NCBI RefSeq assembly: GCF_000620145.1
Contig: NZ_KK211081.1
Coordinates: forward strand, 62,001 to 126,000
Length of the DNA stretch: 64,000 bases
Direction: 5' to 3'
Origin: Deefgea rivuli DSM 18356
GTDB lineage: Bacteria > Pseudomonadota > Gammaproteobacteria > Burkholderiales > Chitinibacteraceae
Every line of letters starts with the position of its first letter. The stretch's first letter is position 1. Made by a program: the position numbers and the translations under genes. Shown one piece after another: positions 34,054 through 43,135 of the stretch. The notes under the pieces were generated by a model. The model saw only the letters and a program-made list of their open reading frames with translations. It had not been told where the DNA came from and made no database searches.

Positions 34054-35061
34054 ATGACTCTCGTTGAACTTGAGCGCAGCCTCAATCGCGCACAAAAACT
34101 GGTCCATACCCAAAGTGGCGAAGCCCTAAATCTGGCTTTCAACGCCAGAGAAATCGCACGTAGCTATGCGGTGCCACAACTTGAAGCAAAAGCCATCTCC
34201 ATTTGCGCGATGGCGACCTTCAACTTTGGTAACAACGAAGATACGTTAAACTACCTCGAAGAAATCAAGCAGCTCGGTGCACAACATGATATCGGGCAGT
34301 ATGAAGGTGCAAGCCTTAATCTATATGCTCGTACGCAATATACCCTAGGTGATTATCATTTATCTCGTGACAGCTGGAATCGCTGCCTTACGCTACCCGA
34401 TTGCGCGATTGATTTAGAAACTCGCGTACAAGCCCACGTTGGTCTTGGACAACTTTATTACGCTCACGAACATTTCCAAACCGCTTTGGCGCATCACCGC
34501 AAAGCCGAAGACTTGGCCGCTGGCTCGGAAGATTATCATTTGCAAGGTGCGATTTTAATCAATATCGCCACCGATTTAATCGCTTGCGAGCAGCTCGATG
34601 AAGCGCTCAGCGTGCTAAAAGGCGCGCTGCCCTTAGTACGTGCCGATCAAAGCTATCGCAATGAAGCCGAAATTTACATGCTGATTGGCCGAATTCAACT
34701 GCTGCGCGGCGATCTTGATCGCGCCCGAATGAGCCTCATGGTGGCGCTGAAAATTAATCGCCTGCATATTCATCAATGGAGCGAAGCCAATACGCTACTC
34801 ACACTGGGCGAATGCCATCTGGCTAAAGGTGAATTCTCGCATGCGATCGAAGAACTCAGCTCTGGCCTCATCATTGCCACAGCGTTGGGCGCGGTACATT
34901 TGCAATCTTCCATTCATCAAACTTTAGCCAAAGTGTATACCGCGATCGCGGAGCCCGATCTGGCGCAACAACATCAGGCGCAATACACGCTATTGCGCAA
35001 TACGATTCTATCCGAACGCCACGAAACGCAGCTTGAAACAATGGAATTGGCACTGTTTTAA
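34054..35061 (+). CDS. Stand-alone TPR protein, second paralogue
   Basis: About 335 residues, all helical repeats, cytoplasmic. Repeats include YTLGDYHLSRDSWNRCLTLP, VQAHVGLGQLYYAHEHFQTA and LINIATDLIACEQLDEALSV, matching in order those of the 31661 protein. The start at 34054 (MTLVELERS) lacks a good ribosome site and sits 13 bases after a hairpin. It ends with a Glu/Thr-rich helix. Function unknown; its kinship with a sensor kinase suggests signal binding or protein docking. Confidence 0.72.
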   Translation: MTLVELERSLNRAQKLVHTQSGEALNLAFNAREIARSYAVPQLEAKAISICAMATFNFGNNEDTLNYLEEIKQLGAQHDIGQYEGASLNLYARTQYTLGDYHLSRDSWNRCLTLPDCAIDLETRVQAHVGLGQLYYAHEHFQTALAHHRKAEDLAAGSEDYHLQGAILINIATDLIACEQLDEALSVLKGALPLVRADQSYRNEAEIYMLIGRIQLLRGDLDRARMSLMVALKINRLHIHQWSEANTLLTLGECHLAKGEFSHAIEELSSGLIIATALGAVHLQSSIHQTLAKVYTAIAEPDLAQQHQAQYTLLRNTILSERHETQLETMELALF

Positions 35062-35375
35062 CCGCCCTACTCGCTTTACTTCACTGCGCAATGAAGTACG
35101 TTGGCAGCGACTGACGTAAAACATGCCGCTATCACTAGCAGCGAGAAATTCAAATATTTCCTTCAATACGCTGACGCAAAGCCTTGAGCAGCACCAAGAA
35201 ATAAACCCATCTCAATGCAAATTGAAATGCGCGAACCCACAATCGGCGATTTTTGACGATTTTTCGCCTTTTATTGGCCTTTCTTTACATACCCACACGA
35301 AATTTGCGCCTTTCAATTGGTGTTTTTCCGTTAAAATTCATTCTTTAGCCGTAATGCCTGCCGGAGATGCCCTTC
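35062..35375. other. Gene-free leader before the large oxidoreductase
   Basis: 314 bases with no convincing gene. It holds a small hairpin ACTTCACTGCGCAATGAAGT at 35079-35098 and a second weak stem GGCGATTTTTGACGATTTTTCG near 35250. An AT-rich stretch (TTGGTGTTTTTCCGTTAAAATTCA, about 35319-35342) could carry the promoter: TAAAAT is a possible -10 near 35333. A reading frame from 35123 overlaps the next gene and has no family character. Confidence 0.4.
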
Positions 35376-38300
35376 ATGATGGATCCCACCGCCGCGACTT
35401 TGCTTGTATCGCCTGAACGTTTGCGCGAAATTCCATATAACTACACCTCGTTTTCAGACCGCGAAATTGTTATTCGCTTGATGGGCGAAGACGCTTGGCG
35501 TGTATTAGATGAATTGCGCCAAGAACGCAAAACCGGTCGCTCGGCACGCATGCTATTTGAAGTTTTGGGCGATATTTGGGTTGTGAAGCGCAATCCTTAC
35601 GTGCAAGACGATTTGCTTGAAAATCATAAACGCCTGCAATTGCTGGTTGAAGCGATGCACCATCGCTTGTCAGAAATAGAAAAGCGCCGCCAAGAAAATG
35701 AGCGCGTGAATATTCTGCTGGCTCGCACCCGCCAAGCGGTTGATGCTTTCGAGCGAGAATTTCGCGATGTGGCCATTCTGCGTAAAAAAACGCTGAAAAA
35801 AATGGGCGGCATTACCAAGCGTGACAATATCCAATTTGATGGTCTGTCGCGCGTCAGCCACGTGACCGATGCAACAGATTGGCGCGTTGAATATCCATTT
35901 GTCGTGTTGTGCCCTGATACCGAAGCAGAAATGGCACCGATTGTCGCCGCCTGTATTGAGCTGGGTTTGACGATTATTCCACGTGGCGGCGGCACCGGTT
36001 ATACCGGCGGCGCAGTCCCACTGACGCCGCTTTCTGCGGTGATTAACACCGAAAAACTCGACCGCCACAGTGGCGTTGAGAAAATGCATATCCCGGGCGT
36101 TGATCACGAAATCAGTACTATTCAATGTGGCGCAGGCGTTGTAACACGCCGCGTAATGGAAGCGGCTGAAGCGGCTGGTTTAGTGTTTGCAGTCGATCCA
36201 ACGTCAGCTGATGCTTCCTGTATTGGCGGCAATGTGGCCATGAATGCCGGTGGTAAAAAAGCCGTGTTATGGGGCACTGCGCTCGATAATTTGGTGAGCT
36301 GGAAAATGGTCGATCCCGATGGGAATTGGCTGTTTATCGAGCGTATGGATCACAACCTCGGCAAAATCCACGACGCGGCGCAAGCGACATTCCGTGTGAA
36401 TAAATTTAAGCCAGACGGTAAAACCAAAATCGGCGAAGAAACGCTGGTGATTCCGGGCGCAAAATTTAGAAAAGAAGGCCTCGGTAAAGACGTTACTGAT
36501 AAATTCCTCGCGGGTTTGCCAGGCATTCAAAAAGAAGGCTGTGATGGCCTGATTACCAGCGCGCGCTTTGTGCTGCACCGCATGCCGAATCATGTGCGCA
36601 CCGTCTGCTTGGAATTTTTCGGCGAAGTCAGCCGCGCTGTACCATCGATTGTCGAAATCAAAGACTATCTGGATGCGCACAAAACCGTGCAATTGGCCGG
36701 TTTAGAGCATCTGGATTGGCGCTATGTACGTGCCGTTGGTTACGCGACCAAAGCAAAATCGAAAGGTCGCCCGAAAATGGTGCTGATCGCCGATATTGTA
36801 TCGGACGATGAGCGCGCGCTCGGTGAAGCAAGTAGCCATGTGGTGCAACTCGCTAATGCACGTGGCGGCGAAGGCTTTATCGCCGTACTGCCAGAGCAAC
36901 GCAAAAAATTCTGGCTCGACCGCGCACGCACTGCGGCGATTGCCAAACACACCAATGCGTTCAAAATTAACGAAGACGTCGTGATTCCGCTCAACCGCCT
37001 TGGTGATTATTCGGATGCGATTGAACGTATTAATATCGAACTCTCAATCCATAACAAAATGGAATTGCTCGATAAATTCACCGAGTTTTTCCAGCAAGGC
37101 CGCTTGCCGTTTGACGCCAGCGATTCACCCGTTAGCCATGATGTGCTGATTGGTGATCGACGCGAATCGGCGCTGGCATTTATCGAGCGTGCACGCACGC
37201 ACTGGACTTGGCTCAGCCGTAATTTGGACGATGCGTTTGAACTCTATCAAACTGCATTCCCGACTATGCCGCTGGAAAAAACGCTAGATCCAGATGAATT
37301 GCCGCAAAGTGTATTCCATGCAATCCGTGATTCGATTTTGCGAATTTCGTATAAACGCGAATTACTTACCGATCTCGAAGTTCTGTTCGGTGGCCGTGCG
37401 GATAAATTGATTCTGGACGCGATTCATGCCATCCAGCAAAAAGTACTGAAAAGCCGCACTTGGGTCGCGCTGCATATGCACGCCGGTGACGGTAATGTGC
37501 ATACCAATATTCCGGTCAATTCAGACGATTACGAAATGCTGCAACGGGCGCATCATGCGGTGGCGCGGATTATGCAAGTGGCGCGTGATTTGAACGGCGT
37601 GATTTCAGGTGAGCACGGCATTGGGATTACCAAGTACGAATTCTTAACGCGCGAAGAACTCGCGCCGTTTGAAGCGTATAAGCAAAAAATTGATCCAAAC
37701 GGGCATTTCAACAAAGGCAAGTTGATGCCTGGCGCTGATTTGCGCGATGCGTATACGCCGTCGTTTAGCTTGCTCGGCACTGAGTCGCTGATTCTGGAAC
37801 AATCGGACATCGGCAATATCAGCAATATGGTCAAAGATTGCTTGCGCTGCGGCAAGTGCAAACCGGTGTGCACCACACACGTACCGCGCGCGAATCTCTT
37901 GTATTCGCCGCGCAATAAAATTTTGGCAACGGGTCTGCTCACTGAAGCCTTCCTCTACGAAGAGCAAACACGGCGCGGAATTTCGCTGCGCCACTTCGAA
38001 GAATTGGGCGATGTGGCTGACCATTGCACCGTCTGCCATCGTTGCGTGAATCCTTGCCCCGTCGATATCGACTTCGGCGATGTGACGATTGCGATGCGCA
38101 ATTTCTTGCGCAAAGAAGGCAAAAAGAAATTTAACCCTGGCTCTGCGCTCGGGATGGCTTTCCTAACGATGAAAGACCCTGCGACCATCAAATTGATGCG
38201 CAAAGTCATGATCGAATGGGGCTATCAAGGTCAACGCTTGGCGCATACTTTGGCGAAACGTTTTGGCTTGATTAAAGGCATCACCAAAGCGCCGCCTGCA

Positions 38301-39251
38301 ACGCTGGGAACCGCATCGCTCAAAGCGCAAGTGATTCACTTTGTGAATAAACCGATGCCTGGTGGCTTGCCGAAGAAAACCGCGCGCGCCTTGCTCGATG
38401 TTGAAGACAGCAATGTCGTACCGGTGATTCGCGATCCGAAACGCTTGAACGAAGAAACCGAAGCCGTGTTCTACTTCCCAGGTTGCGGCTCGGAGCGATT
38501 GTTTAGTCAAGTCGGTTTGGCGACGCAAGCGATGCTATGGCATGTCGGCGCAACGACGGTATTGCCACCAGGTTATTTGTGCTGCGGCTATCCGCAAACT
38601 TCCAGCGGGCAAGCGGATAAAGGCGACAAAATCACGATGGATAACCGTGTGTTATTCCACCGTTTGGCCAATACGCTGAATTATCTCGATATCAAAACAG
38701 TGTTGGTTTCATGCGGAACATGTATGGATCAACTGCAGAAATATCGCTTTGAGGAAATTTTCCCAGGCTGCCGCTTACTCGATATTCATGAGTATCTGCT
38801 TGAAAAAGGCGTCAAGCTTGAGGGTGTGAGCGGTACCCAGTATATGTATCACGAGCCATGCCATACGCCGATGAAGACGTACAAAGGTATTGACGTTGCC
38901 AATGAGTTAATGGGGCAGCGCGTCGATCTCAATGATAGATGCTGCGGCGAATCGGGTACTTTCGCGGTAGCACGCCCAGACATTTCGACTCAAGTGCGTT
39001 TCCGCAAGCAAGAGGAAATGGAGCAAGGCGCAGCCAAACTGCGCGCGGATGCTGGCGACGCTAAGGCGCAAGTCAAAATTCTGACGTCTTGCCCATCGTG
39101 CATGCAAGGCTTAAGCCGTTACGATGATGATTCAGGCACAACCGCTGATTACATCGTTATCGAAATTGCCAAGAATGTATTGGGGCAAAATTGGATGCCG
39201 GAGTACGTGAAAAAAGCCAGTAATGGTGGTATAGAGCGCGTACTTTTGTAA
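35376..39251 (+). CDS. Giant FAD / Fe-S oxidoreductase with DUF3683 domain
   Basis: Fusion enzyme of about 1291 residues. An N-terminal DUF3683 domain (~10-140) is followed by an FAD-binding domain of the vanillyl-alcohol-oxidase type ([16 protein letters not shown] near 205) and an FAD-oxidase C domain ending in [10 protein letters not shown] and [13 protein letters not shown]. Two [4Fe-4S] motifs follow ([11 protein letters not shown] and [14 protein letters not shown]), then two CCG domains ([12 protein letters not shown]...[14 protein letters not shown]...[17 protein letters not shown]). This is the architecture of D-lactate/glycolate-type dehydrogenases with the electron-transfer subunit fused. 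The start at 35376 is chosen because GGAG ends right at an earlier ATG (35367). Substrate not determined. Confidence 0.87.
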   Translation: MMDPTAATLLVSPERLREIPYNYTSFSDREIVIRLMGEDAWRVLDELRQERKTGRSARMLFEVLGDIWVVKRNPYVQDDLLENHKRLQLLVEAMHHRLSEIEKRRQENERVNILLARTRQAVDAFEREFRDVAILRKKTLKKMGGITKRDNIQFDGLSRVSHVTDATDWRVEYPFVVLCPDTEAEMAPIVAACIELGLTIIPRGGGTGYTGGAVPLTPLSAVINTEKLDRHSGVEKMHIPGVDHEISTIQCGAGVVTRRVMEAAEAAGLVFAVDPTSADASCIGGNVAMNAGGKKAVLWGTALDNLVSWKMVDPDGNWLFIERMDHNLGKIHDAAQATFRVNKFKPDGKTKIGEETLVIPGAKFRKEGLGKDVTDKFLAGLPGIQKEGCDGLITSARFVLHRMPNHVRTVCLEFFGEVSRAVPSIVEIKDYLDAHKTVQLAGLEHLDWRYVRAVGYATKAKSKGRPKMVLIADIVSDDERALGEASSHVVQLANARGGEGFIAVLPEQRKKFWLDRARTAAIAKHTNAFKINEDVVIPLNRLGDYSDAIERINIELSIHNKMELLDKFTEFFQQGRLPFDASDSPVSHDVLIGDRRESALAFIERARTHWTWLSRNLDDAFELYQTAFPTMPLEKTLDPDELPQSVFHAIRDSILRISYKRELLTDLEVLFGGRADKLILDAIHAIQQKVLKSRTWVALHMHAGDGNVHTNIPVNSDDYEMLQRAHHAVARIMQVARDLNGVISGEHGIGITKYEFLTREELAPFEAYKQKIDPNGHFNKGKLMPGADLRDAYTPSFSLLGTESLILEQSDIGNISNMVKDCLRCGKCKPVCTTHVPRANLLYSPRNKILATGLLTEAFLYEEQTRRGISLRHFEELGDVADHCTVCHRCVNPCPVDIDFGDVTIAMRNFLRKEGKKKFNPGSALGMAFLTMKDPATIKLMRKVMIEWGYQGQRLAHTLAKRFGLIKGITKAPPATLGTASLKAQVIHFVNKPMPGGLPKKTARALLDVEDSNVVPVIRDPKRLNEETEAVFYFPGCGSERLFSQVGLATQAMLWHVGATTVLPPGYLCCGYPQTSSGQADKGDKITMDNRVLFHRLANTLNYLDIKTVLVSCGTCMDQLQKYRFEEIFPGCRLLDIHEYLLEKGVKLEGVSGTQYMYHEPCHTPMKTYKGIDVANELMGQRVDLNDRCCGESGTFAVARPDISTQVRFRKQEEMEQGAAKLRADAGDAKAQVKILTSCPSCMQGLSRYDDDSGTTADYIVIEIAKNVLGQNWMPEYVKKASNGGIERVLL

Positions 39252-39272
39252 TAAATTGTTAACCTTCACACA

Positions 39273-39308
39273 ATAGGGTGCAGCTCATCGCTGCACCCTA
39301 TTTTTTTA
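39273..39308 (+). terminator. Rho-independent terminator
   Basis: TAGGGTGCAGC / GCTGCACCCTA stem with TCATC loop followed by TTTTTTT, 22 bases after the oxidoreductase stop. Confidence 0.93.
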
Positions 39309-39362
39309 CTTGGAATAACGCTTATAATCAAACGTTAATTAACCTAATTCACGGGAAGTCTC

Positions 39363-39776
39363 ATGCACCTCGATTGCCCCCTTTGCGCGACTAATGGCGG
39401 CGAATTGCTTTGGCAAAATGACTTTGCACGCGTTATTTTGGCTGATGAGGCGGGCTATCCCGGATTTTGCCGTGTCGTACTCACGCAGCATATTGCAGAA
39501 ATGACGGACCTGAGCGCCGCTGAACGAACTCAATTAATGAATATCGTTTGGGCCGTCGAAAATGCGGTACGCACAACGCTCAACCCCCATAAAATCAACC
39601 TAGCCTGTCTCGGCAATATGGTGCCGCATTTACATTGGCATATCATTCCGCGCTGGCAAGATGATCTGCACTTCCCTGCCCCAATTTGGGCGCAAGCACA
39701 ACGTAGCAGCGCACACGCCGTCAGTGAAGCGGCGCTCACGCAACTGAAACAACAAATCTCCCAGCTACAGCCATGA
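39363..39776 (+). CDS. HIT-family nucleotide hydrolase
   Basis: Histidine-triad protein; family members hydrolyse nucleoside phosphoramidates or dinucleotides. The triad motif HLHWHIIPRW is near residue 97. A CPLC motif near the N-terminus (DCPLCATNG) resembles the zinc site of some HIT proteins. 137 residues. The ATG at 39363 follows GGGAAG. It overlaps the start of the next gene by four bases (ATGA), so the two are co-translated. Confidence 0.88.
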   Translation: MHLDCPLCATNGGELLWQNDFARVILADEAGYPGFCRVVLTQHIAEMTDLSAAERTQLMNIVWAVENAVRTTLNPHKINLACLGNMVPHLHWHIIPRWQDDLHFPAPIWAQAQRSSAHAVSEAALTQLKQQISQLQP

Positions 39777-41395
39777 GCATCGCCCTCTTTTCTCAGCACC
39801 TGCCTGCGATTTCTGGCACTGCAACGCCCCCTTTTCATGACGCCAGAAGCGCCAGAGATTGGCTAAAACTCTTGCCGCTGATTAATGTACCCGTGGCGCA
39901 CGCCGAAATGCTGGACGCTTTAAATGCGCTCAATCAAAGCACGATTTCGGGCTTAGACAGCCTTAAAATTGCCGAGCAATTTCGCGAATCAGTGCACGTA
40001 TTGCAAGAAGGCTTTTTAAGCCGCTACACACAAAAAGCCATTCCTCTATCTGGCAACGAAACACTCGCATGGCAAGCCGCACTGCAACTTTGGCAGGCGC
40101 TTGAGAGTTGTTATGCACGCTGCTGGCATGCAGCAATTTCTGGTCAAAGCGATGCTGCTGAATACATGCCGCTACTTGCCGAGCGCGCTTTATACTGCAG
40201 CCTTAAAGTGAATACCTGTTATATCTTAATTAATAAATCGGTTCCCAATACTCAATGGGTGCAGCAATTTAATTATTATCAATTGGCAAAATTTTTAGGA
40301 ATTGAACAAAAAAAAGCGAAAGATAGTTTAATTAATATTGGCGGCGCTGCTACAGCAGAAAATATATTTATTCATAGTTTATTACTCATTGCAGCGAATC
40401 CATTTCAATATAATTTACGTTATCTAACGTGGATTAATGAATGCTTAGAAGTTTTCGCAACACGCTGCACTTTAGAGCATATTGCTGAAACACTAGCAAA
40501 TCGATCCGCCTACACGATTGACTTTGAAGCACCAGCTGCACCTGAGCGACGTGAACGCACGACAAAAGACAGTGAGATGGCGATTAGCAGCTTGCTGCTT
40601 GCTCAAGCGCTGAGCAAACGCATTAAGCTGCTGCGCAGTGGCGAAATGCCAGAGAAAATCGGCCTCGGTACCGCGCTCAGCCCACAAGCTGCCGAAGCAC
40701 TACTCACCGATTTGTACCGACAATGGTGCGATCATCCGATTGAGCGCAGTCTCCCGCGTCGTGAAAGCCAAAAAGCTGTAGCTGTCGGCTTTGGCTTGAG
40801 CAACTTACATCGCTGGATGGCCGAAGGGCGATTTGCTCCTGCACCACAAGATGAATCCCAGCTCAGCAGCCAAGAACTGATGCAAATCCGTTTATTTGGC
40901 CAAACCAGCGCGCTCAATACGCCTGTCATTCTGCCCCAAATCACGACCAATCCATGGCAAACCATCGATGAAACCGCCACAGGGCTGCGCCTACAGCGCA
41001 CTCATGATGGCGAGCGCGTGAGTTTGCAGCAGCTTGTAATAATAAAAGATCTACAGCAATACCTGATCGGTAGCATACGCTGGCTTTGCGAGCACGATGA
41101 CGATTTGCAAATCGGCGTGCAATTACTGCCTGGGCAACCGCAAGCGGCCACTATCCGCGCCCAAGATGCTGCCCGATTTGGGCAAACGGATCACACTGAA
41201 GTCTTACTGATTCCTGCGATTGTCGCCTTACAAGTGCCAAACACACTCATTCTGCCGTCCGGATGGTTTCGCCAAGGGCGTTTACTGGAATTATGGGATG
41301 GACAACGAAAAACACGGATTCGTTTGGTGAGTATCTTAAGTCGAGGCAATGACTTTGAACGGATTCATTTCGTCGCTTCTGGTGGGATGAGCTAA
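39773..41395 (+). CDS. Large conserved protein of unknown function, possible PilZ-like C-terminus
   Basis: 540 residues, not recognised with certainty. No signal peptide or membrane helices. The N-terminal ~300 residues are helical. The C-terminal ~200 contain beta-rich segments such as NPWQTIDETATGLRL and LIGSIRWLCEHDDDLQIGVQLL, which resemble the PilZ-type c-di-GMP-binding regions of some betaproteobacterial proteins; the RxxxR and DxSxxG residues are not clearly in place, so this is tentative. Start overlaps the HIT gene (ATGA). The stretch 40200-40500 is more AT-rich than the rest. Paired with HIT and close to c-di-GMP genes on the other strand. Confidence 0.5.
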   Translation: MSIALFSQHLPAISGTATPPFHDARSARDWLKLLPLINVPVAHAEMLDALNALNQSTISGLDSLKIAEQFRESVHVLQEGFLSRYTQKAIPLSGNETLAWQAALQLWQALESCYARCWHAAISGQSDAAEYMPLLAERALYCSLKVNTCYILINKSVPNTQWVQQFNYYQLAKFLGIEQKKAKDSLINIGGAATAENIFIHSLLLIAANPFQYNLRYLTWINECLEVFATRCTLEHIAETLANRSAYTIDFEAPAAPERRERTTKDSEMAISSLLLAQALSKRIKLLRSGEMPEKIGLGTALSPQAAEALLTDLYRQWCDHPIERSLPRRESQKAVAVGFGLSNLHRWMAEGRFAPAPQDESQLSSQELMQIRLFGQTSALNTPVILPQITTNPWQTIDETATGLRLQRTHDGERVSLQQLVIIKDLQQYLIGSIRWLCEHDDDLQIGVQLLPGQPQAATIRAQDAARFGQTDHTEVLLIPAIVALQVPNTLILPSGWFRQGRLLELWDGQRKTRIRLVSILSRGNDFERIHFVASGGMS

Positions 41396-41397
41396 GC

Positions 41398-41450
41398 GAT
41401 GTATTTTACTGTAGCCGTTAATAAATAACGGTCACATGAAGATACCCTAG
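41398..41450. repeat. GGGTAT-type palindrome, ATGTAT variant (A9)
   Basis: Arms GATGTATTTTACTGTAGCCG and CGGTCACATGAAGATACCC around TTAATAAATAA. The right end contains the TAG stop of the HD-GYP gene. It separates two convergent genes and probably ends both transcripts. Confidence 0.82.
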
Positions 41451-43036
41451 ATATCTTTTAATTTATGGATAAGTGCGTCCAAATCAACTTCATCACACTG
41501 CGTTGGCTCAAGAAATAATTTCGCATAATCGAGCCACACTTTTTCACGTAAAAAAACTTCCAATAAATCTTTATCTACATGCTGCTCGCACGCCATTCGC
41601 GTCAAAATTCCCAGCGCTACCGACAGCTTCATACCGTCTTTATACGGCCGATCACGCGCAGTCAGCGCCTCGAACACATCGGCAATCCCCATAATTCGTG
41701 CTTGCACACTCATTTCTTCGCGGCGCAGCCCTTTTGGATAACCTTTGCCATCCATGCGCTCATGATGACCACCTGCATATTCAGGTACATTCAACAAATG
41801 CGTAGGCCAAGGCAGCGCTTCTAGCATTTGAATCGTCACCTCAATGTGATGATTAATAATCTGCCTTTCTGCCGCAGTTAAAGTGCCTTTGCGAATGGCT
41901 AAATTTTCATATTCATCCATCGTTAAAAATGGTTGAGATACGCCACCCGCCGTAGTCCACGGCCTAGCCGCAATCTGCGTAACACGATTAATATCGGCCT
42001 CGCTCATCATTTCGCTGCCTAAATTGGCTTTTTGAATAAATTCTCGATCAGAATTTAAAGCGTTCAGTTGTTCTTGGTATTGCTCGGCGCTCATTTCACC
42101 ACGCAAATGGGCAATTTCAATATCCCGTAATAACACCTCGAATCGAGTATCAATTAAATGAATTCGATCAAAAATCGTTTGTAATTTAGTCGCTTTATCC
42201 ACCACATGCACCGGCGTGGTGATCTTTCCACAATCATGCAATAAACCGGCAATTTTTAATTCATAACGATCACGCTCAGAAAGTGAAAAGCTCGCCAAAC
42301 TACCTTCAGTGGTACGGCTCACCGCTTCAGCCAGCATCATCGTTAATTCAGGTACGCGCTGACAATGCCCACCGGTATAGGGCGATTTGTCATCAATCGC
42401 CAAATTAATCAAATTAATAAAACCTTCAAATAATTGCTGCAAGGAATTAATTAAAATCCGATTAGTAATTGCAATAGCGGCCTGTGATGCCAGCGATTCA
42501 ACCAAATGCTGATCGCTCATTGAAAATGGAATAATTTCGCGTAAATCGGTTTGTGCATTTATTAATTGCAAAGCGCCAATCACTTCACCTTCATGATTGC
42601 GCATGGGAACTGATAAAAAAGATTGCGAATGATAACCCGTCGCCAGATCAAAACAGCGAGTACCCGAAAAATCATATTCATCATCGGTAGCGTAGGCATC
42701 AACGATATTAATGGTTTTATTTTTATTCACCGCGCAGGCAACGACATTGGCCAAATTAGGTAAACCATCAGCGTTATGCAAAGGAATGCTCGGCAAGCTA
42801 ATCGGCACGCCACTCGTGCCGCCCATCGCAATGCCTAGCGACGTATTAATCACGATTTCAAAATGCAATTGCTGATCTCGGATCAAATACAGTGTGCCCG
42901 CATCGGCCTGCACCAAATCAGAAGCTGCGACTAAAATACTTTCTAGCAAACGATCAATTTGCGTCTCACCCGACAGCGCAATACCAATCGAATTGAGCTT
43001 TTCCAGCCTTTCGTGCAGCTCAGCAATATCCATCAT
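41447..43036 (-). CDS. GAF-HD-GYP cyclic-di-GMP phosphodiesterase
   Basis: Predicted to hydrolyse c-di-GMP. The GAF domain (~15-175) is followed by the HD-GYP domain with metal motif GLLHDCGKITTP, a second HH pair (INHHIEVTIQML), EYAGGHHERMDGKGYP (the GYP signature) and DVFEALTARDRPY. 529 residues, no membrane segments. A long insertion between the HD motif and the HH pair (~100 residues, IFDRIHLIDTRFEVLLRDIE...) is seen in a subset of the family. The start at 43036 follows AGGGGA. Last gene of the minus-strand signalling row; its stop lies in palindrome A9. Confidence 0.88.
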   Translation of the reverse strand: MMDIAELHERLEKLNSIGIALSGETQIDRLLESILVAASDLVQADAGTLYLIRDQQLHFEIVINTSLGIAMGGTSGVPISLPSIPLHNADGLPNLANVVACAVNKNKTINIVDAYATDDEYDFSGTRCFDLATGYHSQSFLSVPMRNHEGEVIGALQLINAQTDLREIIPFSMSDQHLVESLASQAAIAITNRILINSLQQLFEGFINLINLAIDDKSPYTGGHCQRVPELTMMLAEAVSRTTEGSLASFSLSERDRYELKIAGLLHDCGKITTPVHVVDKATKLQTIFDRIHLIDTRFEVLLRDIEIAHLRGEMSAEQYQEQLNALNSDREFIQKANLGSEMMSEADINRVTQIAARPWTTAGGVSQPFLTMDEYENLAIRKGTLTAAERQIINHHIEVTIQMLEALPWPTHLLNVPEYAGGHHERMDGKGYPKGLRREEMSVQARIMGIADVFEALTARDRPYKDGMKLSVALGILTRMACEQHVDKDLLEVFLREKVWLDYAKLFLEPTQCDEVDLDALIHKLKDI

Positions 43037-43053
43037 GCTTCCCCTATATTTAA

Positions 43054-43135
43054 GCAAGGCGTAGCGCCCGCAGACAGTATGTTGATTACGACCAGTAGCT
43101 ACAACGATGCTGGAGAACATTTGCCTTACTACTTA
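43054..43135. repeat. Degenerate GCAAAAGTTTT-type element (B4)
   Basis: Shares GCAAGGCG, ACAACGATGC and the end TTTGCCTTACTACTTA with elements B1-B3, but the left end is lost. Its last three bases are the stop codon of the ATPase gene, as the last three bases of B3 are the stop of the FHA gene. Assignment is tentative. Confidence 0.45.

Noticed and set aside
35123-35416. 97-codon plus-strand frame before the large oxidoreductase
   Set aside because: Overlaps the oxidoreductase start in another frame and has no recognisable features or ribosome site.
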